DNA from: Colwellia psychrerythraea 34H
GTDB taxonomy: Bacteria > Pseudomonadota > Gammaproteobacteria > Enterobacterales > Alteromonadaceae
NCBI RefSeq assembly: GCF_000012325.1
Contig: NC_003910.7
Coordinates: forward strand, 3,162,001-3,226,000
Direction of reading: 5' to 3'
Length of the DNA: 64,000 nt
A program made the position numbers and the translations under genes. Shown here piece by piece: positions 16,146 through 25,609 of this stretch. Below the pieces are notes generated by a model that was given only the letters and a program-made list of their open reading frames with translations, ran no database searches and was not told where the DNA came from. Numbering within the stretch: position 1 is the stretch's first letter; every line of letters starts with the position of its first letter.

Positions 16146-17718
16146 AACCAATTCTAAAGCCCCCCCAATGTTTACCTTGAATGAAAATTGGTGCGGAAAC
16201 ATCGTGCATTATCTCACCAGTATCGCGTTTGTAAGTTTGTAATAAAAAGCTATCTATGTTTTTAGCACAACGAATACCTGTGGCATCATTAAACATGCGT
16301 TTAGTGCGATTATTGGCTACATCCAATGTAGGGTTACCAGTTAAAGGTTTAGAAAAACACTTGTTATGAGTGGGGAAATATCCATTGATGTCAACAGCAC
16401 CAGCATAGATCATATCGTTAAATTCTTGCAATAAAGGATCTTGAATTCTCGGTAATACTCTATCAGTAAAGCTGTCAAAACTAGTCGAGAATTTTGCTGG
16501 TTCCGTATTGCCAATTGTTTGATAATTAAAGTCGAATAGCTGCTGCATTGTAATGCTTTTATCAATAATACTCTTTTCAAATAACTTACCCACTTTATCT
16601 GCGGCAAGTTGTGCTTGATTACACATTGACGTAATTAGGGTTTTACTGTCGAACACAGATAGCTGGACAAATATTGATTCTGTACTGGTTGATAAACTCG
16701 AAGCTTGAATTGAAACTTGTTGAGTTTCTTTGCTTTTGTCTATTAGAAAATCATGTAAGTTGACCACCGAGGTTGATATTTCAGCAGCCGCTAGGTCTTG
16801 CTCTTGAAGTGCATGACTTATTTGATCGCTTGCGCCTGAAGAGTCTGACATCAGTTGGTCTATCTGTTCAAATGACAATGACAAGTCTGTCATTGTGGTG
16901 ACTACACTGTTCGTTTGTTGGACAATTTCTAACATAACCGCTGTGGTTTCACTGGTTTCATCGCCCATTTGTTTTAACATGTCGCCAATCTGACTGGTAG
17001 CATCTGCCGTTTTTGCTGCTAAAGATCTTACTTCATCAGCAACAACAGCAAAACCTCTACCATGCTCTCCAGCACGTGCGGCTTCAATGGCAGCATTGAG
17101 TGCCAGCAAATTTGTTTGTGAAGAAATAGCATCAATAACATCAGTAATACTTTGAATTTCTAGTGCTTTTTTTTCAAGAAATTGTATTTTAACTGAGGCA
17201 TTATTTACTGCCATGCTCAACTGGTTTACTATTTTTATATTGGTCGTTAATTGCTGATGGCTTGATGAACTGGCTAGCATTGCTTGGTTTGATTGCTCTG
17301 AGGCAATAGCAGCATTATCATTGATTTGTTTGCTATTGACAGACATTTGCTCAGCAGCCGTAGCAAGCCGGTCAACATCTTCACTTGATTTTACAATGGC
17401 ACTGCTAAGTTGCTCTAAAAAAAAGCTGACCTCGGCGGAGTTAATAGCAAGCTCACTCGCTTTACTTCCTATTTTCTCACCAACATTTGCAAGGTTGCTA
17501 TGTTCTTCGTTGGCATTTATATAGGAGAGATTAAGCAGCGTTGTCGAAGTGGCTAGTTTATGAGTAAGAGAAGCCACACTTATAAAAACGGCGGCGCCAG
17601 AGGCGGCAGTGGTAATTATTATTGAATTAAATATTTGCTGGCTAATAAAACTTATCAGTGAAATTATGCCCACAATTATTGTGGCAATAAATATAGGTTT
17701 AATGACTTTATTATTCAT
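16135..17718 (-). CDS. Methyl-accepting chemotaxis receptor with C-terminal sensor-like domain
   Basis: 527 aa from the ATG at 17718, which overlaps the tatC stop by 8 bases and has GAGGAAG upstream; a longer frame inside tatC is unlikely. Two close N-terminal helices (about 7-25 and 30-48) leave almost no periplasmic loop. The long coiled-coil signalling domain follows, with the kinase-contact tip near residues 200-245 ([31 protein letters not shown]). After about residue 385 comes a cytosolic domain with [17 protein letters not shown] and [11 protein letters not shown], a block found after the signalling domain in some marine receptors and probably the sensor. Ligand unknown; it may sense energy or redox state. 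Confidence 0.9.
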   Translation of the reverse strand: MNNKVIKPIFIATIIVGIISLISFISQQIFNSIIITTAASGAAVFISVASLTHKLATSTTLLNLSYINANEEHSNLANVGEKIGSKASELAINSAEVSFFLEQLSSAIVKSSEDVDRLATAAEQMSVNSKQINDNAAIASEQSNQAMLASSSSHQQLTTNIKIVNQLSMAVNNASVKIQFLEKKALEIQSITDVIDAISSQTNLLALNAAIEAARAGEHGRGFAVVADEVRSLAAKTADATSQIGDMLKQMGDETSETTAVMLEIVQQTNSVVTTMTDLSLSFEQIDQLMSDSSGASDQISHALQEQDLAAAEISTSVVNLHDFLIDKSKETQQVSIQASSLSTSTESIFVQLSVFDSKTLITSMCNQAQLAADKVGKLFEKSIIDKSITMQQLFDFNYQTIGNTEPAKFSTSFDSFTDRVLPRIQDPLLQEFNDMIYAGAVDINGYFPTHNKCFSKPLTGNPTLDVANNRTKRMFNDATGIRCAKNIDSFLLQTYKRDTGEIMHDVSAPIFIQGKHWGGFRIGFKA

Positions 17719-18469
17719 TATTTTCTTCCTCGGCGTGTTCATCGTCACTTTTCGTATAATAAATTGAGGAAATAAAAACGCCAAACTCAAATAGCAAAAG
17801 CATAGGTATCGCTAATAAGGTTTGAGAAATGATATCTGGCGGTGTTAATAACATCGCAATAACAAAAGATCCAACAGCAACATAGGGTCTTTTTTCTCGT
17901 AAGCTCTTCGGAGTCGTAAAACCTGTCCAACATAATAAGATAATCACAATAGGGATTTCAAATACGATGCCAAAAGCAAAAAACAGCTTTAAAACAAAAT
18001 CAAGATAGCTACTAATGTCAGTAGCAATATTTACTCCTTCGGGTGCAACAGAAGTAAAAAATGCAAAAACAATCGGAAAGACCACGTAATACGCAAAAGA
18101 AATACCGCCATAAAAAAGAAAGCTACTCCCAAGCATTAAGGGGCCCATTAATTTTTTTTCATTGCGATATAAGCCCGGTGCGATAAACGACCATATTTGA
18201 AATAATATGTAAGGCATACTGATGAAGATAGCTAAAACGATAGTCAATTTAAAAGGAGCAAAAAATGATGAAGCAACACCTGTTGCAATCATTTGCCCGC
18301 TCTCAGGCATAACGGCCAATAAAGGCAAGGAAACATACGCATAAATATCATTAGCAAAGTAGATCATCGAACAAAAAAATACTAAAACAGACAAGACAGC
18401 TTTAAGTAACCTAGATCTTAATTCAATTAAATGGTCGAATAATAGGTGTTGGTTAGTTGAAGAACTCAT
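17711..18469 (-). CDS. tatC: TatC, twin-arginine translocase subunit
   Basis: 252 aa, six transmembrane helices, normal length. It is the receptor of the Tat system that binds the SRRxFLK signal peptides of folded proteins. The N-terminus [16 protein letters not shown] and [20 protein letters not shown] are conserved family blocks; the acidic patch needed for signal-peptide binding is present. The start overlaps the tatB stop by one base, and the stop overlaps the receptor start. A likely client encoded in this window is the Tat-signal protein at 29384-29914. Confidence 0.97.
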   Translation of the reverse strand: MSSSTNQHLLFDHLIELRSRLLKAVLSVLVFFCSMIYFANDIYAYVSLPLLAVMPESGQMIATGVASSFFAPFKLTIVLAIFISMPYILFQIWSFIAPGLYRNEKKLMGPLMLGSSFLFYGGISFAYYVVFPIVFAFFTSVAPEGVNIATDISSYLDFVLKLFFAFGIVFEIPIVIILLCWTGFTTPKSLREKRPYVAVGSFVIAMLLTPPDIISQTLLAIPMLLLFEFGVFISSIYYTKSDDEHAEEENNE

Positions 18470-18777
18470 TAATTATTATTTTCTTTTTTGTTAGGATGAT
18501 AAACAGACTCAGCCGCGTCTTTTAACGTGTTCAAAGACTCGGTAACTTCCGGTGACAAGTTTTGTAAATTAAGCCCTTCCACTTTTTTTAAATTATCATT
18601 AAGTTCTTTAATATTTAACTCCCCCGTTAATTCCGTTTTCACGCTATTACTGAAACTTTTGATGTCGCTGATCCAACCGCGAATAGTACGTACTGCCACG
18701 GGGAGGCGCTCTGGTCCTAGAACAACTAAGCCAATGATTGAAACTAACAAGAGCTCAAAAAAACCTATATCAAACAT
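18469..18777 (-). CDS. tatB: TatB, twin-arginine translocase subunit
   Basis: 102 aa. One N-terminal transmembrane helix ([20 protein letters not shown]) with the Glu at position 8 and the GPERLP hinge, then an amphipathic helix and a polar tail. TatB pairs with TatC in signal-peptide recognition. Three bases separate it from tatA, consistent with an operon. It is shorter than the E. coli protein (171 aa) because of a reduced tail, which is common. Confidence 0.95.
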   Translation of the reverse strand: MFDIGFFELLLVSIIGLVVLGPERLPVAVRTIRGWISDIKSFSNSVKTELTGELNIKELNDNLKKVEGLNLQNLSPEVTESLNTLKDAAESVYHPNKKENNN

Positions 18778-18780
18778 CAG

Positions 18781-19020
18781 TTATGCTTTATCTTTTTCTT
18801 TTACATCGACTTCAACTCTTGCTTCAGTGTTTGAGGTGTCTGCTAACACATCATTTTTTGATTCGGTTCTATCTTCGTCATCGACATCGGTTATTGCTTT
18901 TTTAAAACCTTTAATAGATGAACCTAAGTCAGCTCCTAAATTTTTTAATTTTTTAGTGCCAAATAATAAAACGACAATCACTGCAATCATCACTAATTGC
19001 CAAATACTGATACCACCCAT
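18781..19020 (-). CDS. tatA: TatA, pore-forming Tat subunit
   Basis: 79 aa. A transmembrane helix ([20 protein letters not shown]) with Gln8 and the FGTKKL hinge, then an amphipathic helix ([15 protein letters not shown]) and an acidic/basic tail. It forms the translocation patch in the inner membrane. It is the first gene of tatABC; the promoter must lie in the region to its right, which also serves the porin side. AGGATTTTTT precedes the ATG. Confidence 0.96.
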   Translation of the reverse strand: MGGISIWQLVMIAVIVVLLFGTKKLKNLGADLGSSIKGFKKAITDVDDEDRTESKNDVLADTSNTEARVEVDVKEKDKA

Positions 19021-19763
19021 AAAAAATCCTATATTTAAAATAAACCCACGATAAGGTCAGAGCAAGAAATGCACCAGTTGCCAAAAAATCCTATTAAATA
19101 ATATGATTGTGTAGTTTTATCAAGTGGTTAGTGTTTTGTTATGGCTGTTGGTCTAACGTTAACGTTATTAACGACGATACCAGCTATGAATACAGCAACT
19201 TCATGAGTCTGTACTCGTGATCTAGTATATTCATTGCCCTCAGAGGATATACGATAGAATAGTCAAAGCATTAATCCATTAGTAGAACAGTGAGACATGT
19301 GTTCCATCGCAATAAAGAGATATAAAGGGTTGAAGTATTGGTGGTGTTTAAAACAAGATGAACTTCTTGGACAATATCTAGGGGATAAACCAACAGGTGT
19401 ATACCCAAGCTCCCTCAAGGTGAGATTCGACTAGAATTAGAAGCCGATAAATTCATCCCATTAGTTAAATTATACAGTTCATATTCACCTCTGTTTTTCA
19501 CATAGATCCAGGTGTATCACTCTCAGGTTATTAATACCTATTTAAACTATAAACTCATTAAAAATTTAGCCAAAATGTATTTTTATTTGTATATAAAAAT
19601 ACATTATTAGTAATGTAATCCTCTGAAATTAAAGTTAATTTTTATTTTTACTTGTTTTTTTTTATTGTTGTTCAGTTTGAATTGGCACGAAATACGCTAT
19701 ATCCCCGATGACGCAATAAAAAATATAACGCGTTAAAAACTAATTAACTTACTAGGGGTTTAC
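19021..19763. other. 743-bp divergent intergenic region, tatA to porin
   Basis: No gene seen. It holds the tatA promoter at the left. A stretch around 19397-19420 (GTATACCCAAGCTCCC...) looks like the end of a decayed intergenic repeat. At 19575-19604 there is a perfect 12-bp hairpin (ATGTATTTTTAT / ATAAAAATACAT, 6-base loop), about 105-135 bp upstream of the predicted porin transcription start, a distance suited to an activator site. A sigma-54-type promoter is at 19682-19698, and a TAACGCGTTA palindrome at 19726-19735 lies in the leader. Confidence 0.5.
19682..19698 (+). promoter_or_regulatory. Sigma-54 (-24/-12) promoter of the porin gene
   Basis: TTGGCACGAAATACGCT matches the -24 consensus completely (YTGGCACGR) and keeps the invariant GG-N10-GC spacing. 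The -12 element is ACGCT instead of TTGCW. Transcription would start near 19709, giving a leader of about 55 bases before the porin ATG. A gene for a sigma-54 activator lies 2.2 kb downstream. Confidence 0.7.
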
Positions 19764-20963
19764 ATGAAAAATAAATTACTTAACATCACAAAATACTCTG
19801 CTTTAACGGTAGCTATGTTATCAAGCACTGCACAAGCTATTAGCTTTAGCGAAGGTGACTGGACTATGGATATCAATGGTATAATCGGAGGGTATTACAC
19901 TCAAACTGAATGTAAACTAGATGCCAACCCATCGGCATGGAGTACGTTTTCAGCATGTGCAGGGTCCGAAGACGGTCAAGAGACAGCATCAATACAGAAT
20001 GGCTTTTTACCCGGTTGGATTAACTTTATTGCAACCACCACGACAGATAGTGGCCTTGATATTAAGGCACACTTTGGCTTCTCACCAGGTACATCTAACC
20101 CAGCTACTTCAGGTGGTCAAGCAGCACGTTTCGCCGGTGCAGTAGCCGTTAATGATGTGCGTAATCTCTATTTAAGCGTAACATCAGATATGGGTACATT
20201 AAAGATAGGTCGTGATGCAGCAATCTTTCAAGTAGATGCCACATTTTCAGATATAACGGTTCCTAGTGTTGGTACTCAAGCAAATACAGCTGGCGGTCTA
20301 AATACGACATTTGGTGCGGTAGCTACTGGTTATACTTTTATGTCATTTCAGCCTCAAATTTCTTATTCAAGTCCTGTTGTGAATGGGCTTCAAGGTAATA
20401 TTGGCTTATTTCAACCTCTAGCTATACAGGCAAATTTTGATGCTCCAATTTATAATGTAACTGACAGTCCTCAGATTCAAGGTTCTGTAACTTATAGTAT
20501 TGAAGGCGGCAGTAAACTTTGGGCTTCATTTGTTACTCAAGAAGCAGAGATGTCGGAGGCTCTTGGTGGAAAATCGATGAGAGCAAAAGGCTATGAGCTA
20601 GGCGGAAAATTAGTGTTAGGTGATTTTACTGCTAACTTGTCAGGATTCAAAGGGGATGCACTAGGTGATGGTGTTATGTTCCTTGGTGCACTCGATGCTG
20701 CAGGTGAAGCAGTTGAAACTTCAGGTTATCTTGCTAATGTTGCCTACAAATTTGGCGCAAATAAATTGTCTGCACAATATGGTATAACTGAAAATGATGA
20801 TATTGATGGAGCAAAGAATGAAAGCTTCACTTTACTTTATGCTCGAGATGTATCACCAGGTTTGTTGTGGACGGTGGAATACACCGCTCATACTACCTCT
20901 CAAACTGGGTTTGGGGATGCAGAAGCTAATACTGTCAGTACAGGCATGGTTTTATTCTTTTAA
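19764..20963 (+). CDS. Gram-negative-type porin
   Basis: 399 aa. A signal peptide (about 1-25, TAQA-IS) precedes a general-porin barrel: amphipathic strands throughout, a long extracellular loop with a cysteine pair (near 39 and 52), GTLKIGRDAAIF (the conserved strand that precedes constriction loop 3) and a C-terminal STGMVLFF. It should admit small solutes through the outer membrane. A sigma-54-type promoter upstream suggests that it is induced for uptake of a specific substrate, probably that of the dehydrogenase operon on the other side of the regulator. AGGGG precedes the ATG. Confidence 0.85.
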   Translation: MKNKLLNITKYSALTVAMLSSTAQAISFSEGDWTMDINGIIGGYYTQTECKLDANPSAWSTFSACAGSEDGQETASIQNGFLPGWINFIATTTTDSGLDIKAHFGFSPGTSNPATSGGQAARFAGAVAVNDVRNLYLSVTSDMGTLKIGRDAAIFQVDATFSDITVPSVGTQANTAGGLNTTFGAVATGYTFMSFQPQISYSSPVVNGLQGNIGLFQPLAIQANFDAPIYNVTDSPQIQGSVTYSIEGGSKLWASFVTQEAEMSEALGGKSMRAKGYELGGKLVLGDFTANLSGFKGDALGDGVMFLGALDAAGEAVETSGYLANVAYKFGANKLSAQYGITENDDIDGAKNESFTLLYARDVSPGLLWTVEYTAHTTSQTGFGDAEANTVSTGMVLFF

Positions 20964-21015
20964 TTTCGTCAATAGATTAAGTTAGTTTATTTAGAGTTAA
21001 AAAGTAATACTGTGA

Positions 21016-21050
21016 TAGCGATACGGCTTAATTTTAAGGCTGTATCGCTA
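21016..21050 (+). terminator. Hairpin terminator candidate after the porin gene
   Basis: TAGCGATACGGC and GCTGTATCGCTA pair with one G-U, with an 11-base loop, 53 bp after the porin stop. It is followed by AATTGTC, a weak U tract, so termination may be partial. Confidence 0.55.
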
Positions 21051-21145
21051 AATTGTCTTGACGTTGATACACAGGTAATTGGAATGAAAAACAGTAGGTA
21101 ATAAATTAATTACAAAAAACAATTACAAAAATCACAAGGATTATT

Positions 21146-21703
21146 ATGCATCATCAACTTAAACTTCTACCCGTTTTATTACTTATCGTCTCAACTCACC
21201 TATTTTCTGCCTCTCTTACGTTATCCAGCGAGGATATCGCTCAAGGAGAGTTTATGCCTAAAGCACAGGAATACAATGGGTTTGGTTGTTCCGGTGGCGA
21301 TTTTTCGCCACACCTTAAATGGTCAAACGCGCCAAAAGGCACAAAAAGTTATGCTATTACCGCCTACGATGCAGATGCCCCCACAGGTAGTGGTTGGTGG
21401 CATTGGCAAGTTGTTAATATCCCAATAACCGTAATGGAAATATCAACGGACGCTGGCAATACGAAAACCAATAGTGCACCAACGGGTAGTAAACAAATAC
21501 AAAATGATTTTGGCAGTAGAGGTTTCGGTGGTGCGTGTCCACCTAAAGGTCATGGCGTACATCACTACCGCTTTACTGTATATGCGCTTTCTGTCGATAA
21601 ACTTGAATTATCAGCAGATGCTTCTGGCGCATTAGCGGGCTACATGATAAATGCACACACGATAGAGTCCAGTACGATAGAAGCTTTGTACAAACGAGAC
21701 TAG
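21146..21703 (+). CDS. Exported YbhB/YbcL-family (PEBP-like) protein
   Basis: 185 aa with a signal peptide (about 1-22, FSA-SL). PEBP landmarks are present: AYDADAPTGSGWWHWQVVNI, the anion-binding DxDAP and HW block, and GHGVHHYRFTVYAL. Bacterial members bind small anions or phospho-head groups; functions are largely unproven, and some are called Raf-kinase-inhibitor-like. The gene follows the porin by 180 bp with a hairpin between, so it is probably separately transcribed. AAGGATTATT precedes the ATG. Confidence 0.85.
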   Translation: MHHQLKLLPVLLLIVSTHLFSASLTLSSEDIAQGEFMPKAQEYNGFGCSGGDFSPHLKWSNAPKGTKSYAITAYDADAPTGSGWWHWQVVNIPITVMEISTDAGNTKTNSAPTGSKQIQNDFGSRGFGGACPPKGHGVHHYRFTVYALSVDKLELSADASGALAGYMINAHTIESSTIEALYKRD

Positions 21704-21912
21704 CCAAACAATAAGCGGCAAGCTGACAGCTTATTTCTCGGTTGAGCTTTTCTTCGTATTCTATACTCCACAGTATCAATGGCTTTATGGTAAAGATGTT
21801 ATCGAAAGGAGTAAGCCCTGCAATCGCTTAACAAGGCTTGATATTAATTAGTCTGTTGTTGGTTACGAAAAATAATAACAGGCTGTTAAGCTCTGTTAAA
21901 ACGTAAGGTGTT

Positions 21913-23889
21913 CTAGATTGTATTATCTGTACTATCTACATCTGAATTATTGGGAGAAACAATACTGTACTTTTTCATTTTTCGATAAAGTGTTGCTCTA
22001 CCAATTGCTAACTGTTTCGCCGTTTCAGTTGCATTCCAATTATTGTGTCTCAAGGTGTCTAATATCTTTTGCCCTTGTTCAGGCAAAATTTCAGCATGCT
22101 GTATGTGTGTCCCCTCATTTTCGTTGAAAATAAATGGGGTACAATCAAATACATATTCAGGTAAATGTTCAGGTGTGATGGTATTATCATCGCACAGAGT
22201 ACTGGCGTAACTGATGACATTTTTTAATTCACGGATATTACCTGGCCAAGAATATTCAGCGAGTATTTGCATTGCCTCTTTCGATAAACCAATTTTCGAC
22301 TCACTGCTAACAAGACATGATACTAAATAGTGCAGATCTTGACGATCACGTAATGCGGGTAAATTAATTGTTGCACCATTTAGACGATGATATAAATCGG
22401 CTCTGAAGGTAGACTGTTCCGAATCAATTTGTGGTGAGATATCTTGATGAGTAGCGCTAATAAGACGAAAGTCTACAGCAATTGCTTGATCAGAACCTAC
22501 GGGTGTCACTACTTTTTCTGCCAATACTCTTAATAATCGAGTTTGCAGGGTAGCGGGCATATCTCCGATTTCGTCTAAAAATAACGTTCCTTTATCCGCG
22601 GCGAGAATGAGTCCCGTTTTACCTTTGCTGCTCGCACCGGTAAAACTTCCCGCTTTATAACCAAACAACTCACTTTCAATGAGAGAATCAGGCAGAGCCG
22701 CACAATTAACAGCTATAAACGGTCCTTTACGACGATTACTACACAGATGAATAGCATTAGCCAAGACTTCTTTGCCAGTCCCTGTTTCACCTTGGATCAA
22801 CATATTAATATCAGTTGGAGAAAATTTATTGAGCAGCAATTTTACTTTCTGCATCACGGGATCGGATCCCGCAATTTTGTCAATTTCTGCGGCAATCGGC
22901 TTTGTGTTGTCTTGCTTAATTGAGCTAGTTTGGTTTAACACCGTATTTCTGATTTTAATGCGTGGTGGTTGGAAATTGCAATAAAATGCAATGCCCGTGT
23001 TTTTCGATTTGATAATAATCTGTGCAGAAGAGTTGTTAAGACCTGCTCCTAATTGAAATAACGAAGTGATATCAAATCCAGTGAGTAACTGTGATCTGAT
23101 GTCATTAATTCCAAGTTCTCTCGCAATAATTGTTCGAGCATTTTGATTCGCCGCAATCACTACATTGTTACTATCCAAAGCAATTAAATTTGGACAATAA
23201 GTATTCAGAGCACTAATGTTTATATCGAATTTTAAAATTGTGGAATTGCTATAATAATTTAAAAAATTAGCGGCCTCAATAAGTCCAGCATGCATCTGTA
23301 CCAATTTAAGCAACAAGTGTTGACTCGTTTTTTCTTTTGGTGAAGAAAGCGCTGAGACATCAAGTACAGCCAATAGCTGACCATTATGATCTAAAATAGG
23401 TGAGGCAGAGCAAGTTAACGTTGTATTTACGATGTCAAAATGATCTTGTTGGTGAATTGTTAGCGGAACAAGCTCGTTGATAATTGTACCGACTGCGCAG
23501 GTTCCAGCATGACGTTCATTCCAGTCAGCACCCAAATATAACCCTGCGTTTCTTAAGTCTTTGGTTAAGCGATTATTACCAATAAAATCAACCGTAACAG
23601 CGTTTTTATCACAAAGTAAAACAACATAATCTAATGCTTCTACTTGTGAGTATAAATTTTCCATCCCCTCTCTTGCCGTAATGATAAATTCTTCCATAGG
23701 GGAGGTATGATTTTGCAATTCAGACTGGGTAAGAACGCGTGAACCATGTCGGCCCAAAGGGTCAAGCTTAAAGGTTTGAATACAGCGTTTCCATGAACTA
23801 GTGACTAAGTTTTTTTCTGAATCTAACTCATTACTCTCAATTGATCTATAAACATTAGATAGATGTTCATCAATGATGGAAGTTCTCAT
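21913..23889 (-). CDS. Sigma-54-dependent activator, AcoR-like (GAF / AAA+ / Fis)
   Basis: 658 aa. The N-terminal part (about 60-200) is a GAF-type sensor domain; the N-terminal sequence SWKRCIQTFKLDP is typical of AcoR-like activators. The AAA+ domain spans about 335-570, with Walker A GETGTGKE near 364-371, the sigma-54 contact loop GSFTGA (Ala of GAFTGA replaced by Ser) near 415, and Walker B GTLFLDEIGDMP. A Fis-type helix-turn-helix ends the protein (NATETAKQLAIGRATLYRKM). It lies last in the dehydrogenase cluster, 72 bp after the ligase gene, so it may be co-transcribed and autoactivated. Likely targets: the sigma-54 promoters at 29949-29965 and 19682-19698. Confidence 0.92.
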   Translation of the reverse strand: MRTSIIDEHLSNVYRSIESNELDSEKNLVTSSWKRCIQTFKLDPLGRHGSRVLTQSELQNHTSPMEEFIITAREGMENLYSQVEALDYVVLLCDKNAVTVDFIGNNRLTKDLRNAGLYLGADWNERHAGTCAVGTIINELVPLTIHQQDHFDIVNTTLTCSASPILDHNGQLLAVLDVSALSSPKEKTSQHLLLKLVQMHAGLIEAANFLNYYSNSTILKFDINISALNTYCPNLIALDSNNVVIAANQNARTIIARELGINDIRSQLLTGFDITSLFQLGAGLNNSSAQIIIKSKNTGIAFYCNFQPPRIKIRNTVLNQTSSIKQDNTKPIAAEIDKIAGSDPVMQKVKLLLNKFSPTDINMLIQGETGTGKEVLANAIHLCSNRRKGPFIAVNCAALPDSLIESELFGYKAGSFTGASSKGKTGLILAADKGTLFLDEIGDMPATLQTRLLRVLAEKVVTPVGSDQAIAVDFRLISATHQDISPQIDSEQSTFRADLYHRLNGATINLPALRDRQDLHYLVSCLVSSESKIGLSKEAMQILAEYSWPGNIRELKNVISYASTLCDDNTITPEHLPEYVFDCTPFIFNENEGTHIQHAEILPEQGQKILDTLRHNNWNATETAKQLAIGRATLYRKMKKYSIVSPNNSDVDSTDNTI

Positions 23890-23961
23890 TTTATTTCCTT
23901 AATATATTACGCATCCTTGTCTTTGTTATTTAGCTTATCCTTACTATATACCTATAACAGT

Positions 23962-24687
23962 TCATATAATAGCCAGGTAATTATCAATCACAGATTGTGC
24001 AGACTGATGAAGGTCGTTTGCCAGCTTGTTATAATTCACGTTAGCATCTCCGTTGTGCTCTGTTAGTGATGTCATAGCCTCTCGACTAAAAACCTCAGAA
24101 TGACCAGATTGCCGGTAACATTGATTTACGGCATCGACTAAGTTGGTAATTTTGGGGTTGATTAGAATAAAGGCATGGGCTAAAACACCAACTTTTCTAT
24201 TACTATTAACAGCACTCGTTCTGCGCATTTTCTGCGCAGTTCCAATAAATTTTTTATTATTTATAGATAAATTAAAAGCGCCATTACAATAAGCGCCCTT
24301 GACCTCACCTGTTTCAGCACTGACCCCATAATTGGATAACCATAGTTCCAAAATATCGATCAATAATTGATAGCTTTTCGTCGTTGAAAATTCTACTTCA
24401 TTAGGCCATGGGTAGACCATGCTTAGATTAAACACGCCTGGCGCTTGAGGAACCGGTGAACCACCGGTTTTTCGTTGTTCTATTTGCCAACCAAGTTTTG
24501 CCATATGAGTAGTTAATTGTGGTGTGGCTAGCCACTTATTTGATGCTGGGAGCACCATTACATTTTCTACTGGCTCCCAAATAAGAAAACGAGGCGTTTG
24601 ATCGATAAGCACTTTAGCTAAAGCCTGTTTTTCCCACTCTAGCGCTTGAGTTGCAGATATCGACATTAACGCCATCGGATTAGGCAA
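23962..24687 (-). CDS. Lipoate-protein ligase / lipoyltransferase-like protein
   Basis: 241 aa of the BPL/LplA/LipB fold: QRKTGGSPVPQAPGVFN corresponds to the conserved RxxGGG lipoyl-binding loop, and VKGAYCNGAFNLS...KKFIGTAQ to the G-x-YD-L / K-I-x-G-x-A-Q block with the catalytic Lys. It probably attaches lipoate to the free-standing lipoyl domain two genes upstream. The start is a TTG at 24687 with a strong GAGGAGA six bases upstream, overlapping the E2 stop by 8 bases; an ATG at 24675 is the alternative. A ligase dedicated to a catabolic 2-oxo-acid dehydrogenase operon is unusual but known. Confidence 0.8.
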   Translation of the reverse strand: MPNPMALMSISATQALEWEKQALAKVLIDQTPRFLIWEPVENVMVLPASNKWLATPQLTTHMAKLGWQIEQRKTGGSPVPQAPGVFNLSMVYPWPNEVEFSTTKSYQLLIDILELWLSNYGVSAETGEVKGAYCNGAFNLSINNKKFIGTAQKMRRTSAVNSNRKVGVLAHAFILINPKITNLVDAVNQCYRQSGHSEVFSREAMTSLTEHNGDANVNYNKLANDLHQSAQSVIDNYLAII

Positions 24688-25375
24688 GGATAATCTCCTC
24701 TATATGAGTACAGATATCCGATAAAAAATTAGCGGCCGGCGAACCATCTATTGCTCGATGATCTATCGTTAATGAGAGTCCCATCATTTTAACCGCTTCA
24801 AACTCACCTTTAGCATTAGGTTTTACACATTCGCTGGTCGCACCTAAGCCTAAGATAGCGATTTGAGGGGCGTTTAAAATGGGCGTAAAGTGTTTAACTC
24901 TGGTTAATCCTAAATTCGTGACTGTAATCGTTCCTCCCATATAATCATTTGGTTTAAGTTCATTTTGTTTGGCTTTTTTAGTGGCGTTATGTCGAGCTTG
25001 TTGTAATTCACTTACGGTTAAATTTTGAGCTGAAAAAATAGTTGGTGTCACCAAGATATTTTGATCCAAACTTAGCGCAAAAGACAAATTGATATCACGA
25101 TAATAAACAATGTTGTTATCTTCAACTTTAGCGTTCAGATCCATATGTTTTATAAGTGTTTCAATCACCACATAATGCAACAAATCTTGTATTGATACAT
25201 TTTCTCCTTGTTCCGATAATTGTCGTTTTAAATGCAGTAAAGGCGAAATATTGGCTTCTGCATGTAAAGTAAGCTGCGCGCTAGTCTGTAAGCTTTGCTG
25301 CATTTTTTTTGCGATTGCTCCCCTAACACCACGCAATGGCACAGTGTAGGTTGAATCATTGATAGATTGTTCCAT
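24680..25375 (-). CDS. 2-oxo-acid dehydrogenase E2, catalytic domain only
   Basis: 231 aa, covering just the acyltransferase domain of dihydrolipoyl acyltransferases, which are normally 370-550 aa. VPLRGVRGAIAKKM opens the domain; LSLTIDHRAIDGSPAANFL near the end holds the HxxxDG active site; TITVTNLGLTRVKHFTPILN is conserved. No lipoyl domain or E3-binding segment precedes it; the lipoyl domain is a separate protein encoded immediately upstream. It should form the trimeric or multimeric core and pass the acyl group to CoA. The ATG directly follows the stop of the lipoyl gene, with AGAGG upstream. Confidence 0.88.
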   Translation of the reverse strand: MEQSINDSTYTVPLRGVRGAIAKKMQQSLQTSAQLTLHAEANISPLLHLKRQLSEQGENVSIQDLLHYVVIETLIKHMDLNAKVEDNNIVYYRDINLSFALSLDQNILVTPTIFSAQNLTVSELQQARHNATKKAKQNELKPNDYMGGTITVTNLGLTRVKHFTPILNAPQIAILGLGATSECVKPNAKGEFEAVKMMGLSLTIDHRAIDGSPAANFLSDICTHIEEIILA

Positions 25376-25609
25376 TTAAGATACCTCTGCTATTACGCTT
25401 CCTTTATTCACGACATCGTCTTCTTCACTGATAATGGATATTATACCGTCACAGGTTGAATTGATTTCGTACTGAATCTTCTCGACCATCACTTCTGCCA
25501 CTAACTGTCCTGTAGACACTTCACTGTCGTTATCTACAAGCCAAGCGGTAATAACAGCTTCTTCATCTTCTTCCCATAAATCCATAGGCACTATTATTGA
25601 CTGAGTCAT
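25376..25609 (-). CDS. Free-standing lipoyl carrier domain (split E2)
   Basis: 77 aa, a complete lipoyl domain and nothing else. Two similar half-repeats are seen (VITAWLVDNDSEVSTGQLVA and ISIISEEDDVVNKGSVIAEV). VMVEKIQYEI places the lipoylated lysine at about residue 45, on the hairpin where it is usually DKA/DKV. Its ATG directly follows the E1beta stop, with GGAGAG upstream. It would shuttle the acyl group between E1 and the separate E2 core, like a soluble swinging-arm protein. Confidence 0.88.
   Translation of the reverse strand: MTQSIIVPMDLWEEDEEAVITAWLVDNDSEVSTGQLVAEVMVEKIQYEINSTCDGIISIISEEDDVVNKGSVIAEVS

Noticed and set aside
18527..19054. 175-codon frame antisense to tatB and tatA
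   Set aside because: Ser/Phe/Thr-rich antisense reading of two well-supported genes on the other strand.
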